Positions 47,859-61,534 are shown, counted from the first letter of the stretch. The stretch is DNA of 64,000 nucleotides from Formicarius rufipectus (GCA_013399695.1 VXAU01000295.1:287103-351102); one strand, 5' to 3'. The notes: generated from the sequence alone by a model not told the origin. Program-made: numbers and translations.

Positions 47859-50800
47859 AGCCACCTCACTAGTTCACATGACAGGAAAAACACAATTTAC
47901 ATTTCTGTTTATCAGCTACACAAAGAAGTGGCAATCTTGACTGCAATACAGAAAGATTAAAAGCACTGAAATCAGAAACCTTTATGGACGTGGACCGGGA
48001 AAATGCCACATGTGGCCACAATATAAAGTACAAACTCCCGGTTGTCATCACTGACTGTTTCAATGTCTAATTGGTCTGTATCCCATTGCAAAAGATGCAA
48101 GTATTTCAGTGGTTTTCCGGAACACCCAGGACCTTGTTCAAAATTCTACTCCTGAAGAGGTTGTAAGTACACTGATTGGACAATCTCACAGGCTCCAAAA
48201 GGCCAAAAAATATCTAATGAACTTGTAAGAAGGTGATTGACATAAGAAAGTTGTTAGAAAGAGATTTTTAAAAAGCATCTGAGAGACTTGAATCTTTGCA
48301 AGGTATAGCAACACAATTTAGGATATCATGTTAAAAACAGGAGTTCAAAATATACCAAACAATAGAGTCCTGAGAAAGTGAAACAAAATTGGCAGGACTG
48401 AGCAGAAGAGTAGGGGGAAAAGTTTCTTAGAAGTAAAATGGCATTCTTTCAGAAGCTGAAGTCTTGTCAAACTGTGCAAAGTAGAAAGATTAATACATTT
48501 GGGTAGATGAAATATAAAAATAATAATAATTTAAAAAGGGGGAGCTAAAAAGCAATTGTCAAGAATAACCAGTAAAAGGAATGAAAAAAATTAATGAATA
48601 TTCAAACACTGGAGGAACCAGAGGTCTGTCAAAGAACTGTTGATGACCAGGAAACAAATTCATACAATAACTCTCATTCTGCTACATTATTTTTGCTGCT
48701 GCTTGTAGGCACAGTACAATGTGGTTTAAACTGTCATTTTAGCCAAAGTTCTCCTCTATGTGAGAAAGACAAATGCGCTTTTATAATACAAGTGTCAGAG
48801 ATTTGATTTCAGTGTGAAGCAACTGAAGTACCATTTCTTGACATAAAATATAGTAACTGGCAATGAGCTGAGATTGAATTACTGATCAGTTTTTTTATGA
48901 ATTACAGTATTTTAAAAAATTATTTATTGAAACTTCATTCTGTTTTTCAAAACCAATCTTTCCTTCTCGAATATGTATTGAATATTAGATCTAAATTCAC
49001 AACATTTCTTCCATACTTGATGAACACTGAGAAGTATGATAAACTCAGAAATAAAGAACATTTGCTCACTCATTGTTAACTCAGGGACACGTTCCTTCTT
49101 CCAGACTTTCAACTTTTTCCTCCTCTTCTTCCTCTCTAACAAAAAGCAATATCAATTAAAATAGTAGAAATCTATCATTACTACATTCCTACAAGTGGAT
49201 TTGGACTGTTCAGCTGATGATGCTTAATATGGAGCTAGTGGTAAATAATTTTTACAAATCTGAAACACACAGGCCTAGGAAAACTAGCATGCCTATACTT
49301 CTGACAAAGTTGCAAAAGAAAAAACTTATGCCTAGCATAATTCATTCAATAAATTTTTGCCTCTGGTAATACATATCTGAAACTGAATGAATACATGCTC
49401 TCCTTCCCCCTTGTGATGTGGTCTAATAAATGTAGAGGTCAGTGTTTGGGGGCTAATGCCAGATCCACTGCTGAATTATTATACTGAAGGCAGATTTACC
49501 CAAATCTTACAAGAACCAGAGCTGGTCATCACATGAGTCTGTAGAGTAGATTGCATATTGGCTATCAGCACTGGCGAGGGAGGATCAACTCCTTTGTTTT
49601 CTTCTAAAGCTGATGTTCCATTTCCTTGTCTAAAAGACCTTAAATAGGAGCCTGACTTGTCTCAGCTTTTTACAGAATTGATGATAAAGCTGCAGAGAGA
49701 GAACTGAGAGCTATCATGATGATGTTTTATGATATATAGATGTCTGACATTCTTCTGTGACCGCAGGCTAACTTTTGTTTACATTTCATAGAAACTTGAC
49801 ATTATACCAACAGCCTTCACTCACTTGTCATATCAATATTCCTTTTCCATTCAGTTTGGTTAAAAAGCTGAAATTAAACCAGTCTGGACCTCCCGTATGT
49901 TTTTCCCTTTGACACAATTGCCGCATTCTTCTTTCAGTGTCTTATGCTCATACTGTTTCACAATACTTCTTTTATCACTCAATCTTCCTACTCATAGGAT
50001 ACTATTCTGGCCTCAGTAGAAAGGTGAGGAGGTAATTTCCCCAAATAACTGAAATATGGTGGTCAATGTACTCTGTGACATACATAAAACTGATGTTTCT
50101 GTCTCTGGTTTGAATTCAGGAATCCCAAAGAGGACCTCATTTATTTCAGATGCTTGTCTCTTTCACTGAGCTATTTGCTGTTCTGAGGACTTTGAAGAGG
50201 TTTTTTTTTCAAAAAAACCCATACCCTCATAGATGCTTGGGCTCATTGAAATGTAGACTATGAAGATAGTTTTGATTTCTCAAAGCTTTCAGTACAAAAG
50301 GAAATATTTTACCATCTAGTTCAAATTAGTAACTCCTGCTTGCAGGATTTACTGTTGCAATAATCTCAGTTTTGTTCCTTTTTCTTTCCACTGTTGAGTC
50401 TTATGGTCTATATGCAAAAGGAAAAAATTCAGGAACAGCTGTGTGAAGTCCTTTCCAGCAACAGCTGGCTTATAGAAGAAATACATGTCTAAAAATGGCT
50501 GTATCACTCACTCCAGTCCAAGTATACTCCCTTGGTATTTTAATGTTAAAGTTTAATTTAGCCAAGTCAAATTAGGTGCTCAGTCCAGCTATAATAGAAA
50601 TTCTTTAATTTAAAAGTCACTAGTGAAGCACCAGGCAGTTTAGGAGCAAGGTGCAGTCACAAACGCCAGAGCCATCATCTGGTCCTGGCAGGCAAGTTCA
50701 CCCTTCTCTCCCTATTATTGGGATAAGGAAGTCTAGCTTTGCCTTGTAGTTTCAGAAGAGACAATTTAATTGTTTTGATTCCATGAGGGGCAGTGATCTT

Positions 50801-53635
50801 CCTAGGTTTTCTGGGAAGCCCAACAGAGGAGAAGTAGTAGTAGTAACAGCTGTGTGGAATGTAGACAGGGAAAATATGCACTAACAGCTGGTGTGAATAG
50901 AGTTTAAAGTAACTTTGTGGATGTGTTTTTACTATCTCACAGCAAAGGTACTGAAAATTCTTGTATATTTGTTTATGTGCCAGGGATGATCAGTAAGTCC
51001 TGCGGTATGTAGACTGTCTCATTTTTTATTCTTTTCTGAGTTGCATATGTACCATCCACAATAGCCTTCATGCAACAGCTAACCCACCAGATGCAAAGCT
51101 GATGGTTTCTTGACCTTTCAACAGCAGCTGACCAAGACAGTGAATTCAGCATCTGTTGGCTACTCAAGCAGCAACTGGGGAAAAGAAAAAAAAAATAAAC
51201 AAACCACAGAACTCAAGTATAATCAATTTTCACAGTCTGCATTCAGAAATACTTTATTACCTTAAAAGGGTAGGGGCTTTTTTTGCCAAAATTGGAAATT
51301 AATTACTGTAAAAACATTTTAGAATGAGCGGAAATAACAATTCTTCTTGGAGAAGATTTTCTTCCAGATATATTCCTTTTAGTTTTTACTTGATTAAACA
51401 AGGATTACATTGATTTAATGGCATTGATTTAATATACTTAGATAGCAGAAGATGAAAGAAAATTAACATTGTACCTAAGCATTGTCGAAAATGCTTTATG
51501 GTTTGTAAAGTATGCACAGATATAAGTCTTAACCGTAGTTTTATTAATTTTATTATATCAGGATTTGGCAGCCTGCAGAAAATTGTATTTTTTTCCATTA
51601 ACTTCTCAAGTGAAACAGATTCCACTTCCCTCAGAAGACACAGAAACAGAACACAGCATTTGCTCTAAGAAAATGAGTGCATGAAAAATTAATTTTGGAG
51701 TACAGATAATTGCACCATTGTAGGGTTGCAAAATAACCCCTTCTTGAACGAAAGGATGGCTGCCTGCATCCAGTTTTCCAGAAGCAACTGAATCCCATCA
51801 GATAGCATTTATGACCAAAGTACAGTTAAGAAGCTAATTATTAAGTAGTTGTTTGTTAATATCTTCACCCCTGAAAAAACCTTTTACATTTCTGAGCTAC
51901 ATTTGGGTTTTTCAGATCTCAATCTATCTACACATTTCATCTGTGCCTCGATTTCAACTCGCTATGAGACCTAGGTGCAATGAGGAGCTCATACTTAATG
52001 TCTTAGATTCTGTAGGAATGAAACGTGTTAGACTCATCCAATATAGGAGCTCTAATGTGCTTCCAGGGTCCTGTAACACACTCCAATATGTACACTTCAA
52101 TGTGAACTTGCCAGTGCAGTGCCACTGGCACAGAGCTGTATGCTCATTCAGAGTCTTTATAGGGTTACTGTTCAGTTCTAGTTTTTTATCCCAGCTCTTC
52201 CCCAAGGGTCACTGACAGTACGTGGTCTCCTGTCTGACTCTGTAAGTGGCAGAAACTTTTTAGTGTCCTCATTGCCTATCGAAAACTCCTTTTTATTTAC
52301 ACCCAGCAAACAGCACAGAGCACAATACCTTGAAACACTCTGTTCCTGACAGAGTTACTAATCTAACACATTAAAAAAAAAAAAAAAAGAAAGCAAAAGT
52401 CTACGACTCACTGCCATGTGGGTTCAGAATCTAACTTTTTTTATTAGTTTATCAACATTTCTGTAAATTGTTACAGTACATGGTCAAATTAGTTACAGAA
52501 TCCTGAGATTTCTTTTTCTCACCACCTAGCTCTTCTTGAAATAACTTTATCACATAGACCTCAGGAATCATTTCACAGTGCAGGTCTTCCTCCAGCACTG
52601 GCCTACTCTGTCATAATATCTCTTTTGAGAAGTTTCTGATGCCTTCCTGTATTTACTACAGTGGCTTTTTTTCTCCTTCTCAAAAAATTCTTTGGCTCAG
52701 TTGCAAAGTTCTCATTCTAAAAAAAAGCCACAAACATAATTTGAAACATAAATACTGTTACAGAACAATCACTTATTTTTTGAATTATGGCATAAAAAAA
52801 ATCAGTCAAGAAAATAGAATTTTGCACAGAATAGTTTTGAGGATGTAAATAACCCCAAAACTGGGAAGAGCCAGAACTGAAGTCTCCATTCTAGGTACTT
52901 GCAGTCTGCTCATGTACCAAATATCAGTCTTGAATTTTCTATTGAAAAAAGGTTGAAAATAGAAAAAAAAAATCAATTTTTTGCCATTTAAAAATTATTA
53001 ACTTTTATCTTCACCTTGTGGAAAGGTAAAGTAATTTCATACAGCTACATCCTATCAACTTATTTTAGAACTGGTTTCCATCAAGGTCTTACATCTTTCT
53101 GATTTTTGGGGAAAGATGTTGGGACTTTGAGGAGATGAGGCAAGGTATGGCAGATGCTGTAGGAGATCCAGAAGAGGCAGAAACATTATAGTTAATAACA
53201 CTTTTTTTTTGCCATTACAGTCTTATGTACATCTTCCAGCCCACATTAATTTTCTATGCAATTCCAATCGAATATTTTTAACATCCAGTTTTGGCATGGT
53301 GGGGGAGAGTAAATCTGTCAATATAAAATAAGCAAAAATTAAGCCAATTTTCCTGTAGATGGCTTATTTTTTATACTTCTAGTGGGTGTATATCCTTTCG
53401 TATATTAGTAAAAATCTGAAAAACAAATTGGTATGTGCCAATGTGGCTTGCATTTAGCACCATCAAGGATTTCTCACAGTGATTTTTAAGATCAAAAAGT
53501 TTTTCTTCATTGCTTGTGTCATGGTTTAATCCAGTGGGCAGCTCAAACATCTGCTTGCTCACTTCACCCCACTGGGTTGGAGGAGAGAATCAAAAGGGCA
53601 AAAGCGAGAAAATTTACAGGTTGATAAAAAGATGG

Positions 53636-53641
53636 TTTAAT
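53636..53641 (-). terminator. LTR polyadenylation signal ATTAAA
   Basis: ATTAAA on the minus strand, downstream of the LTR TATA box at the expected distance for an R region. It is a common variant of AATAAA. Confidence 0.45.
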
Positions 53642-53821
53642 GGGTAAAGCAAAAGCCACATGCACGAGCAAAGCAGAACAAGAAATTCATTCACTTCTTC
53701 CCAGCAGCAGGCAGGCGTTCAGCTATCCCAGGAAAGCTGGGCTCCATCATGTGCAATGGTGACGTGGGAAGACAAACACCCTCACTGCGAACACCCTTCA
53801 TTTCCTCCCTCTTGCACCAGC

Positions 53822-53827
53822 TTTATA
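53822..53827 (-). promoter_or_regulatory. LTR TATA box
   Basis: TATAAA on the minus strand in the context GCATATAAAGCTGG, the promoter of this avian LTR type. Confidence 0.6.
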
Positions 53828-54107
53828 TGCTGGGCATGACACGAAATGGAGTGGGATATCCCTTCGGTCAGTTGGGGTCAGCTGTCCTGGTTCTGCCCCC
53901 TGCCAGCTCCTTCTGCATCCCCAGCCTGCTCACGGCACGGTGGGGTGAGAAGCAGAAAAGACCTTGACTCTGAACAAGCTCTGCTCAGCTGTAAGTTAAA
54001 CATCCCTCCCTTATCAACACTATTTTGACCACAAATCCAAAACATAGCATCATATGAGCTACTATGATGAACATTCACTGTATTCCAGGCAAAATCAGGG
54101 AAGCTTT

Positions 54108-57100
54108 TTACAATCTTCAGGTTCATTATCTGTCTTGAATGCTCTCTGTTAGGCACAATATTCCTTAGTGAAATGGTTCCTTCTAAAAGAAGAGAAATCT
54201 CAACCCAGTAGTTCCTGACCCTTACCCTTGGCTTTTAATAATTTTTTGTACACAGAAAAGATTGAACTCAAATGAAAGGACATGGCAGGTTTAAAAGTAT
54301 TATTCACATATCAGCAATAGTGCAGGCTCGTGTTCTATGGTAAGAGACTTATTATATAGTGTTGCTTACATATGGAAGGCAGACATAATGTTATACAGAA
54401 GACAGAGATATTAATATATGGAGGACAAAAAAATTCTAAACTTTTCATTTCCACATTTATATTCTGTTTTTCTGTGAAAGTAGAAAATGCTTACAATACT
54501 TGCACATTTTTTTTTCACCCTAGTTAAAAGTTGATTTAGGTCAAGTTTAAATTAGGAGTGTAAAAAATAGCTTGCAGTAGCAATACCAATAACATCTGCC
54601 TTGTGAGTTTTTGCTGAGTTGAAATATTCTGATTTGAAAAATAATTCATTGTCATAGCCTTCATAGTCAATATATGCAACTGCTCTGTACCAGGTACCTT
54701 CAATGGTCTTTTCTATATAAATATCAGAATTCAAAGAAAATTACTTCTCATTTTAATGAAACAAGCCCTTTTGAAGGTGAAGTATTAAAAGTCTTATACC
54801 TCTGGGATTTCAAATTACCCCAAAAATATCATTTAAAACAAACAAACAAACACAAAACCACATAGAATTTCTAAAGATGGCAAGAGAGGCAAAAAGGTAC
54901 AAACGCTGGAAAACTGAGCCAGAGGCTTTAAAGGAGTAAAACTTTACTGGAATAATATGGAGGTTATATATTAAGTTCCCCCATATGGGAATGATCTGAC
55001 TCAACTAGTCTTCAGGAGTAAAGACAATTTGCAGTCTCACCTACGACCTTATCTTTCCAAATCAAATCTTGGCATCTTTCAGGACATGGAAGCAGCAGGA
55101 AAATGCAACCAGGAGAGTTGACCTAAACCTGTTGTTCCATTCAGTGGGTCTAGTTTTCAATTCCCTCACATATTTCAATATTGTAGTCCATCACCCTTTT
55201 CTGTAATTATAAATTTATGGTTTGTATTTACAGGCTTATGAAGAGGAGCCATAAAAGACCTTTAAGCGGATTGCACACCACGCAGAGACTGAAAGTATTC
55301 CTCCATGATTATATTGACTGACTTTATAGCCCCTTTGTGCTGCCAGACCTCATAAAAAAGCACATAATGTGAAGTGGAATGCATAATTGCACAGGTGTAA
55401 ATGACTACACAAGATGCAAAGAAAGCAGAATCAAGCCAGTTGTACCTAATAAACACTTTCAGCCCAGGAACTGTTGCAGACTCTCATGTAAATACTTATC
55501 ATGTGTTTCTGCTCTAAAAAGTGACTATAAAATGCATTGTGAGTTTTTATTATATTTCAGTGATACTCTATTACATTTACTCAACTCACAAGTAAAACAA
55601 TTTTTTCTAGTAGACATGTTAGCAAACTCCATGTAAACATTCAAATCAATTTTCTTTTCTTCTAATGCACTGTAAGAGCGAAGTTTATCCAGACTCAGCT
55701 TTACTTCATGAATACCTCTGCAAACTTAGAGATTTTGCTTCCTATGACACCAAAACATGTTGCAGTTTTCAAACACTGAATTAAAAGTTTTCAAAAAACA
55801 CATCTGAAAAATTGTATGCTGCAGTCCCCTAATGAATTTCTGAAGAACCAAAAGATTATAAAATCCAACCTAAGCTCTTATTTATGCTGAATTCTTATTT
55901 TTTTCTCCTCAGAATTTTGCCCAAATCTGCAGAAATAAAACTCAAGCACCTTTATTATTCATTTAGGGTATTATTTCTCAAGCAAAAATGGCCTTTTTCA
56001 GTTTTAATAGTAGTGTGGGCAAAATAAAACTTAGTTTAATAGTTAAAAATTTATAATGAAGGCCACTTAAGCTAAATTATTCCCCAGAGGGGCAAAACTT
56101 CCATTGTTTAAAATATTAGAAAATCAGGATATAAGATATTGTCTGAGTTTGGAGACAGTATGAATAAAACATGCTCATGTTAATGATGTTGCAGTGGTAG
56201 GGAAGCAGGCTGGGTAATCTCACAGGTCATTTCCCTGCTTATGCTTTGCATTGGCATTCTCTGCAGCATTGAAAATTTGGTTAGTTTCCTCACACTGGGG
56301 CCATCCCAGCCTGGAAACTGAAAAGAGAGGGATACAATGGCCTAATGCACACATTTATTTTGGTTCTCCTTAATTTTGTGCTATAAAGTGCAATCGACTC
56401 CATTAACCATCTGCAGTTCTAAAAACAGAGTAGCAATCTAGTGTGGGTAAATTCTGGAGAACCAAGAAAGTTCTGAGTTGTCCCTACATACAGACTGTGG
56501 TTTCTGTAAAGGAGGCAAAGGGTATCTGTCTGTCTCAGATTTAAACAGCATCAGTTATAACCTAGATTTGAGAATATTTTCTAATTTTTTGATTTTTTTT
56601 TTAAATATTTTGGGAGTAAGAAATTGTCACTGATGTTTGACATCCCATCAGCCAAATGCCTGCCAGGGCCCCAAAGGGTTCAGAGCTCCTTGAGGGCTGT
56701 GGGACCCTCCTCCAAGGAGAGTACGGCAGGGTTTGGTAGGCAGGGCCCATCCCACCCTCAGCCAGGAGCAGCAGCCTGGGACACTGGGGCAGACCCAGCC
56801 CCAGGGGGGAAATAGCAACAATCTCTCTATTCATTATTGAAGTAAGAACTCCAAATTCACATCCATTTGAATAAGAGAGGATAAGGATACTATATCTAGG
56901 ATTTGTGGTCATGACCTTATTCAGTTACTGTTATTAAAACAGAAATAAGGATATGAAACCAAAAATGGGACTGAATTGCAGCAGTAAGCATTGCAATACT
57001 AGATCACCAAAAAGAAAGAGAAAATCATGTTACCAGATATACTGGATCTGTCTATAGGATAAGAACTTGTGGGAAGAGCTGGGTCTCAAAGCATGTTTCC

Positions 57101-57619
57101 AATCAATTTGGATGCTGTAGGGAGATTTACCAAAAAACAGCACCCTCACCTGCCTCTGGTGAGGAGGAAATCCTTGGACAAAGAGGATTCTTTCAACTCT
57201 GATCTTCTCTGAGGCTCATGGACCTCTTCCTCTTTTTCTCATCACCAACTAGTACTAGAATTTTCTTGAATGTAACAGAACAGATGAAGAGTCTTCCTTG
57301 AACTGCGGTGATACAGACTGTCCCAATGCTCCCACTTCGACACTACATACAGTTCTCAGGAGGGACCTGTGGATGATGTTGAACCATGCATCAACCAGGA
57401 ATCCCTCCTCGGGTGGAACACAAGGGAAATCTATCTCCTTGTCCATCAACTGCTCAACAGATCTTCAGAGTAGGGGAAAAAATTTTCTCAATTTTCTTCT
57501 CCCCAGTGAGTTCCCAATTACTTTATTTAAAGACTTATTCTTTTTTTGACACTCTGTCTGGCCTTATCAAGCTCACGTTCCTTTCTGATTTTGCAAGAGT
57601 GGAATGATGTGCTATAAGG
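54108..57619. other. Unique AT-rich sequence with one GC-rich patch
   Basis: No gene recognised. A GC-rich patch at about 56640-56815 (including CAGCCCCAGGGGGG) stands out from its AT-rich surroundings and carries frames on both strands, but I recognise no repeat family. A short (AAAC)n run lies at 54836-54857. Confidence 0.45.
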
Positions 57620-58440
57620 GCAGATGAGAGAAATTAACCCAGAATCTCTCTCTGGTCTGACTATTCACCTCTGAACATGTCAGAGTGCTATGACAGATGG
57701 CTGCCCCATGAGAGGGAGCTGGAGGCCGAGGATGTCCAAAAGGTTGACAGACTCCCCAGTGAGAGTCTGTTGAACAGCACCCAGTGATCAGACAGGCGTG
57801 GTGACTGTGGACAACCTAGAGTCCTGCAACCACCGGTCAAGACCACAGAGAAGAATTAGATGTGAAGTCTAGCTGGTGCGGTAGGTGATGGACAGCAGGT
57901 GCAAGGTTGGGCATAGATTGTGGGGTAGCTCAGGCAGGGACCAACACTGAGTTTCTGGTCACAGATACGGTTCCCAAGAAAATGGGAGCCATGAAGTTGC
58001 CCCAGTGATCTCCTGGCTTTTTCTGTCCCAGGCATTGCCCAGCAGTGTGATCCCAGGTTGCCCAGTAGGGCTGCAGCAGTGCTGGCTGGAGCAGGAGCAG
58101 CCTGCCCCCAAGGAGCAGGGAAGGATGGCAGAGCCACAGGCTGCACTCAGAGCGTGGCAACAGAGAAACAGGGTGTCTTCCTTCCCACATATTCATTAAA
58201 GAGATTCATCCTTTGCCACACTTTGTGTACCATCCAAGTAGCAACAGTCTGGCTTATGGATGCAAGAGCATCCTTTGGACTGCAGTCCTGTTGTCTGGTA
58301 TCCCTACTCGGGAGTGGGAGAGAGATGTCACCCAGCTCAGCACTACAAAGCCTGAAGAACGGCTGAGTAGCCAAGGAAACAAAACTCTGGGTGCTTGAAT
58401 GACATAAAGAAACGACCAGTAGTCCCTGCAAACTGCAAGT
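57620..58440. other. Unclassified GC- and CpG-richer patch
   Basis: This stretch of about 800 bp has more G+C and more CpG than the sequence on either side. Overlapping frames of about 60-100 codons exist on both strands, and none is recognisable. Sharp composition edges suggest an inserted element, perhaps another retroviral remnant or LTR, but I could not find TG...CA ends with a duplication or any known domain. A single-copy regulatory region is the alternative. Confidence 0.35.
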
Positions 58441-61400
58441 GCTTTAGAGGTTTGTGAGAGGCTGAGCCAGGATTTTCAGGACTGCAAATCTTTACGTCAG
58501 TGCTGTTTTTAAGCACCTCTGTCTAGGGCTGTATGCTCATGGTAGTGTAGACGTTGTTTTGACAATGACAAGGAACTTATTCTCTTGTATTTTTTCCACT
58601 TTTGTCCATCAAGGAATGACAGACAAGCATACTGCCAGTTCCACAGTATTGGTCTGAAAGATGCAGATTATTGTTTTAGGCTCTCAGCAATGAACCATGA
58701 AAAATACAATGATTCGGACAGCTATCCGAGGCATATAGCTTGGAAATTACAAACATCTGTCCAAATATATAAGTAAAATACAAACTTGTTGTATGAGAAT
58801 TGTGTCTGTGAGCCATAACACACCATTTCTAACTGAACTCACACTCTGTATTGAGGCTGCATGTTTCTTATTTTATACATAAAAAAGGAGTTAGGTTTAT
58901 TAACACAGGTGAAGTCTCTAACCACATTTATTTTGAATACCAAATTAGGACATTATTAGACCTTGATAATATCTCTTGGCTGACATAAGTTTCTCCTCTG
59001 CCTTTTTAATGTTTGTTTTAAACTAAATATAGCTTAGAATGTGTTAATAAGCAACAAGAATTACTCTGGTTTGGCTGAGATACATGCTATGGGAAGTGAT
59101 TGTTCTCTGGTCTCCCTTTCGGCTATTTCTTAGCTTCTTAGAGTTTATGTTGGAGGTATCTTCCTTGGAAAGTAATAGAATAATAAAGAAATATTACTTC
59201 CATGTTGGCAAATGTCCATAAGCTTTTAGTCCACTATTTTGACACAAATGAACAATTTATTCACTTACAGCAATATCGTATGTGAAAGAGAAATCAGAGA
59301 ATAAGTCTGCAATTCGGTTGCATGTTCCTTCTACACACATCTTTTCATCAGATTCTGAAGGTATTCAGGAAGTTCTGAGATTCTTCTGTCCTTAATACAG
59401 TCCTCTATACTGTGAGAAGCCCATTGCACAGTACAATAACTCACTGGGAACTTCCAGGCAACCTGATTCTTGGGCACGTTCGTATTGTCATGAGTTGACA
59501 TTGGTAGCCTAAAATTTCTCTGGTTTCTGAAAAACCCTGGATATTTCTTTATGAAGTTCAAAATAAAATTGTTTCTTCAAACTATAATCTTAAATTTTAT
59601 TGTGTCCTGAGAGACGGGCCAATCCCATTTGCCTTAAATAAATACTATAAGAAAGCTCTTCAGCTCAGTTTCTGGCATATTTCACCATAGGAATAGCTTT
59701 TAATCTGTTCACTCATAGTTTTTTCATCGGCTGTCACACTTCATTGTATTTAATCATCCCAACACACAACATCAGGACTTGTTTGTCCATCATCTATTTC
59801 TGCTTGATTTTTTCCCTTTTTTATTTTTCTTTTTTTCTTTTTTTTTTAATGACATAAACTGAAACTCACAAAAGCATGTCGCTTTTGAGTCCAAAGCACT
59901 GACATGATTGTCACACTGCTGTGATCCAGTATGACATTTCTTGCAGACTGTATTTATACTTCTTATTTTGGTTTGTTTAATTAAGGTTAAATAAACAGAA
60001 TAGATGCTCTTGATCATGGCTAACTTTACTGTTAACAGTCTGAAGTACTATTTTCTAAATTATTTTCTAATGTCAAATGATTTTTAAGTTGTAGTTGGAG
60101 ATATAAAACATTACAGCCTTTCTACTAATTTCCATAGTTTTGTACCTGGTTCAAAATAAAAGACATTTCATTTTAGAATTATTTCTATTGTCAAATAAAA
60201 TAATTGCAGAAGGCAAGCTCATTGGATGGCTTTTAAAATTTTTTGCAATCGTTCAGTATATTGCAGTGTTTGCAAGTGCATTGTGCTTTTAAGCAGTACA
60301 GAGGAGACAGCCCTTGTTCTCACTAGTGAGGAACAGGAGGTTTTAATTATCAGACACTGCCTTCAGAAAATACAGTTACATGAAATTTTGTTTACAGCAT
60401 GATCTCCCTCCCCAAAAACACGCTGCTAAGTCAAGAGGTATGTCCTCCAGAATTTTCTGTGAGAGCAGTTAAAAACTGTCATCATAATGTGCATTTTGGG
60501 CTGTATCCTTCAGACACTGAGAAGACACGCTCCTTACCCAGAGAAGATACTCTGTGCCCCACAAAGCCTGCTGACTGGGAGAGAGGATGGGATGGGAAGC
60601 AGAGAATAGCTGTTTATTCAGCAGCAGGTTTCAAGCCAGAGGAGACTAAGTCTTGCAAGGGAGTGTCATTTTTTCCCCCATAGTTGTTTTCATGCCATTT
60701 CCCTCTGTGTTCGTAGCTGTACATAAAAGAGAAGGAGAAGCTTGTCCCCATGGCTATAAATACTGGCCCACTGCTGAGAGATGATGAGAGGGTAAATCAA
60801 GCTGACTCTGCAAATGCATAAGGGAAATGTAGAAAATTGGTAGCCGTGTGCATTGGCATTACCACGGCTGTTTGTATTTCCTCACCTCTCCTTCAGCCTT
60901 TGGTTGTTGTTTAAGCATATGTGGCTTCAGAATAGGAAACAACAGGGAAAAGTGTAAAAGAAAATGAGTAGACACATGACAGGATATTGCCCTAAACAGT
61001 TTTGTTTAATCTCTATCTTTATGCAGATCCCTAAGAAAATTGCAGTTTACATTTTTAAAAGAAACACACCTTATGTCAACACTATTGACATGAGCTAAGT
61101 GAAATAAATCTTTTATTCTTTGCTAACTGAAACTTCTGTAATTTTTCAGAGCAAGATTGACATGTTGTATGTTTCATTTGTTGTTCGTTAGAGCATATTC
61201 TGACTTGCAATGACTGTAATGGGTAGTTATTTTCCACAAGTAATTTTGATTTTATGTAATACAAATATCCAAAATGTAACAGAACCACATGATAAAATAA
61301 TTATCACCTAAGTGCTTTAGATAAGGTCAAGGCCTCTTTTCTGTGAGGCTGACAGAAATGAATAATTTTAGTATTAGGTGGATCTACAGCCTAAATATGC

Positions 61401-61449
61401 AAAAACGTAGACAGGACAGAAGGAAAAGAGAAAACAGAAATTAAGCAAA
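58441..61449. other. Unique AT-rich sequence
   Basis: No gene or transposon called. T-rich runs at 59815-59848. A 94-codon frame at 60399-60683 and a 63-codon frame at 58585-58776 are unrecognised. At 60720-60960 the sequence is low in repeats and includes CTATAAATAC (near a MEF2 site) and a 7-bp inverted repeat, AGCCGTG (60842-60848) with CACGGCT (60863-60869). Confidence 0.45.
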
Positions 61450-61534
61450 CAAAGTGGCTTTCCTGAGGTCAAAACGATGGAGCAGGTGAACCCAGAATTC
61501 TGAATCCAAGATTAACACTTCATTACACTGTTAC
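61450..61534 (-). mobile_element. Probable ancient MIR SINE fragment
   Basis: The plus strand reads GTGGCTTTCCTGAGGTCAAA, then a short divergent part, then CAGGTGAACCCAGAATTCTG and a tail GATTAACACTTCATTACACT. This parallels the reverse complement of MIR: GTGACTTGCCCAAGGTCACA, GAACCCAGGTCTG and GTGCTCTTAACCACTATACT-like parts, in the right order and spacing. The GAACCC piece is the inverted tRNA B box. The element would be an amniote-wide fossil, and its divergence keeps confidence moderate. Confidence 0.5.

Larger units (their letters stand above)
42536..53511. other. 11 kb of unique AT-rich sequence
   Basis: No gene recognised. Small items are a possible decayed LINE coding fragment (45088-45190, minus), an (AAAC)n-like tract (47801-47858), a 12-bp palindrome with an E-box core (GCCACATGTGGC, 48005-48016), an 8-bp hairpin (TGCCAGTG at 52109-52116 with CACTGGCA at 52123-52130), and a 16-base poly(A) at 52373-52388. 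Reading frames reach 122 codons and none is recognised. Confidence 0.5.
53517..54102 (-). mobile_element. Solo LTR of an avian endogenous retrovirus, minus strand
   Basis: The plus strand starts TGTCATGGTTTAATCC. It contains a string of pieces I recognise from a common bird LTR: GGGTAAAGCAAAAGCCACAT, GAAATTCATTCACTTCTTCC, CAGCTTTATATGCTGGGCAT, CCCTTCGGTCAGTTGGGGTC, GAGAAGCAGAAAAGACCTTG, and CCACAAATCCAAAACATAGC. Promoter and poly(A) signals read only on the minus strand: TATAAA (plus 53822-53827) lies about 275 bp from the minus-strand 5' end and ATTAAA (plus 53636-53641) about 180 bp further on. Flanks are GCTTG (53512-53516) and GCTTT (54103-54107), a 5-bp duplication with one mismatch. At 586 bp it appears to be a full-length LTR with no internal viral sequence. 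Its right terminal dinucleotide has mutated from CA. It is a different family from the other two LTRs. Confidence 0.88.

Noticed and set aside
56685..56705. L2-like phrase AGCTCCTTGAGGGC
   Set aside because: Only 14 bases match and the flanks do not follow the L2 3' end.
58285..58330. Retroviral primer-binding-site-like string TGGTATCCCTACTCGGGAG
   Set aside because: No LTR end lies immediately upstream and the match to any tRNA 3' end is poor.
58585..58776. 63-codon frame with a faint resemblance to part of a fibrinogen-like domain
   Set aside because: The resemblance rests on a few aromatic residues without the conserved cysteines or calcium-binding motif.
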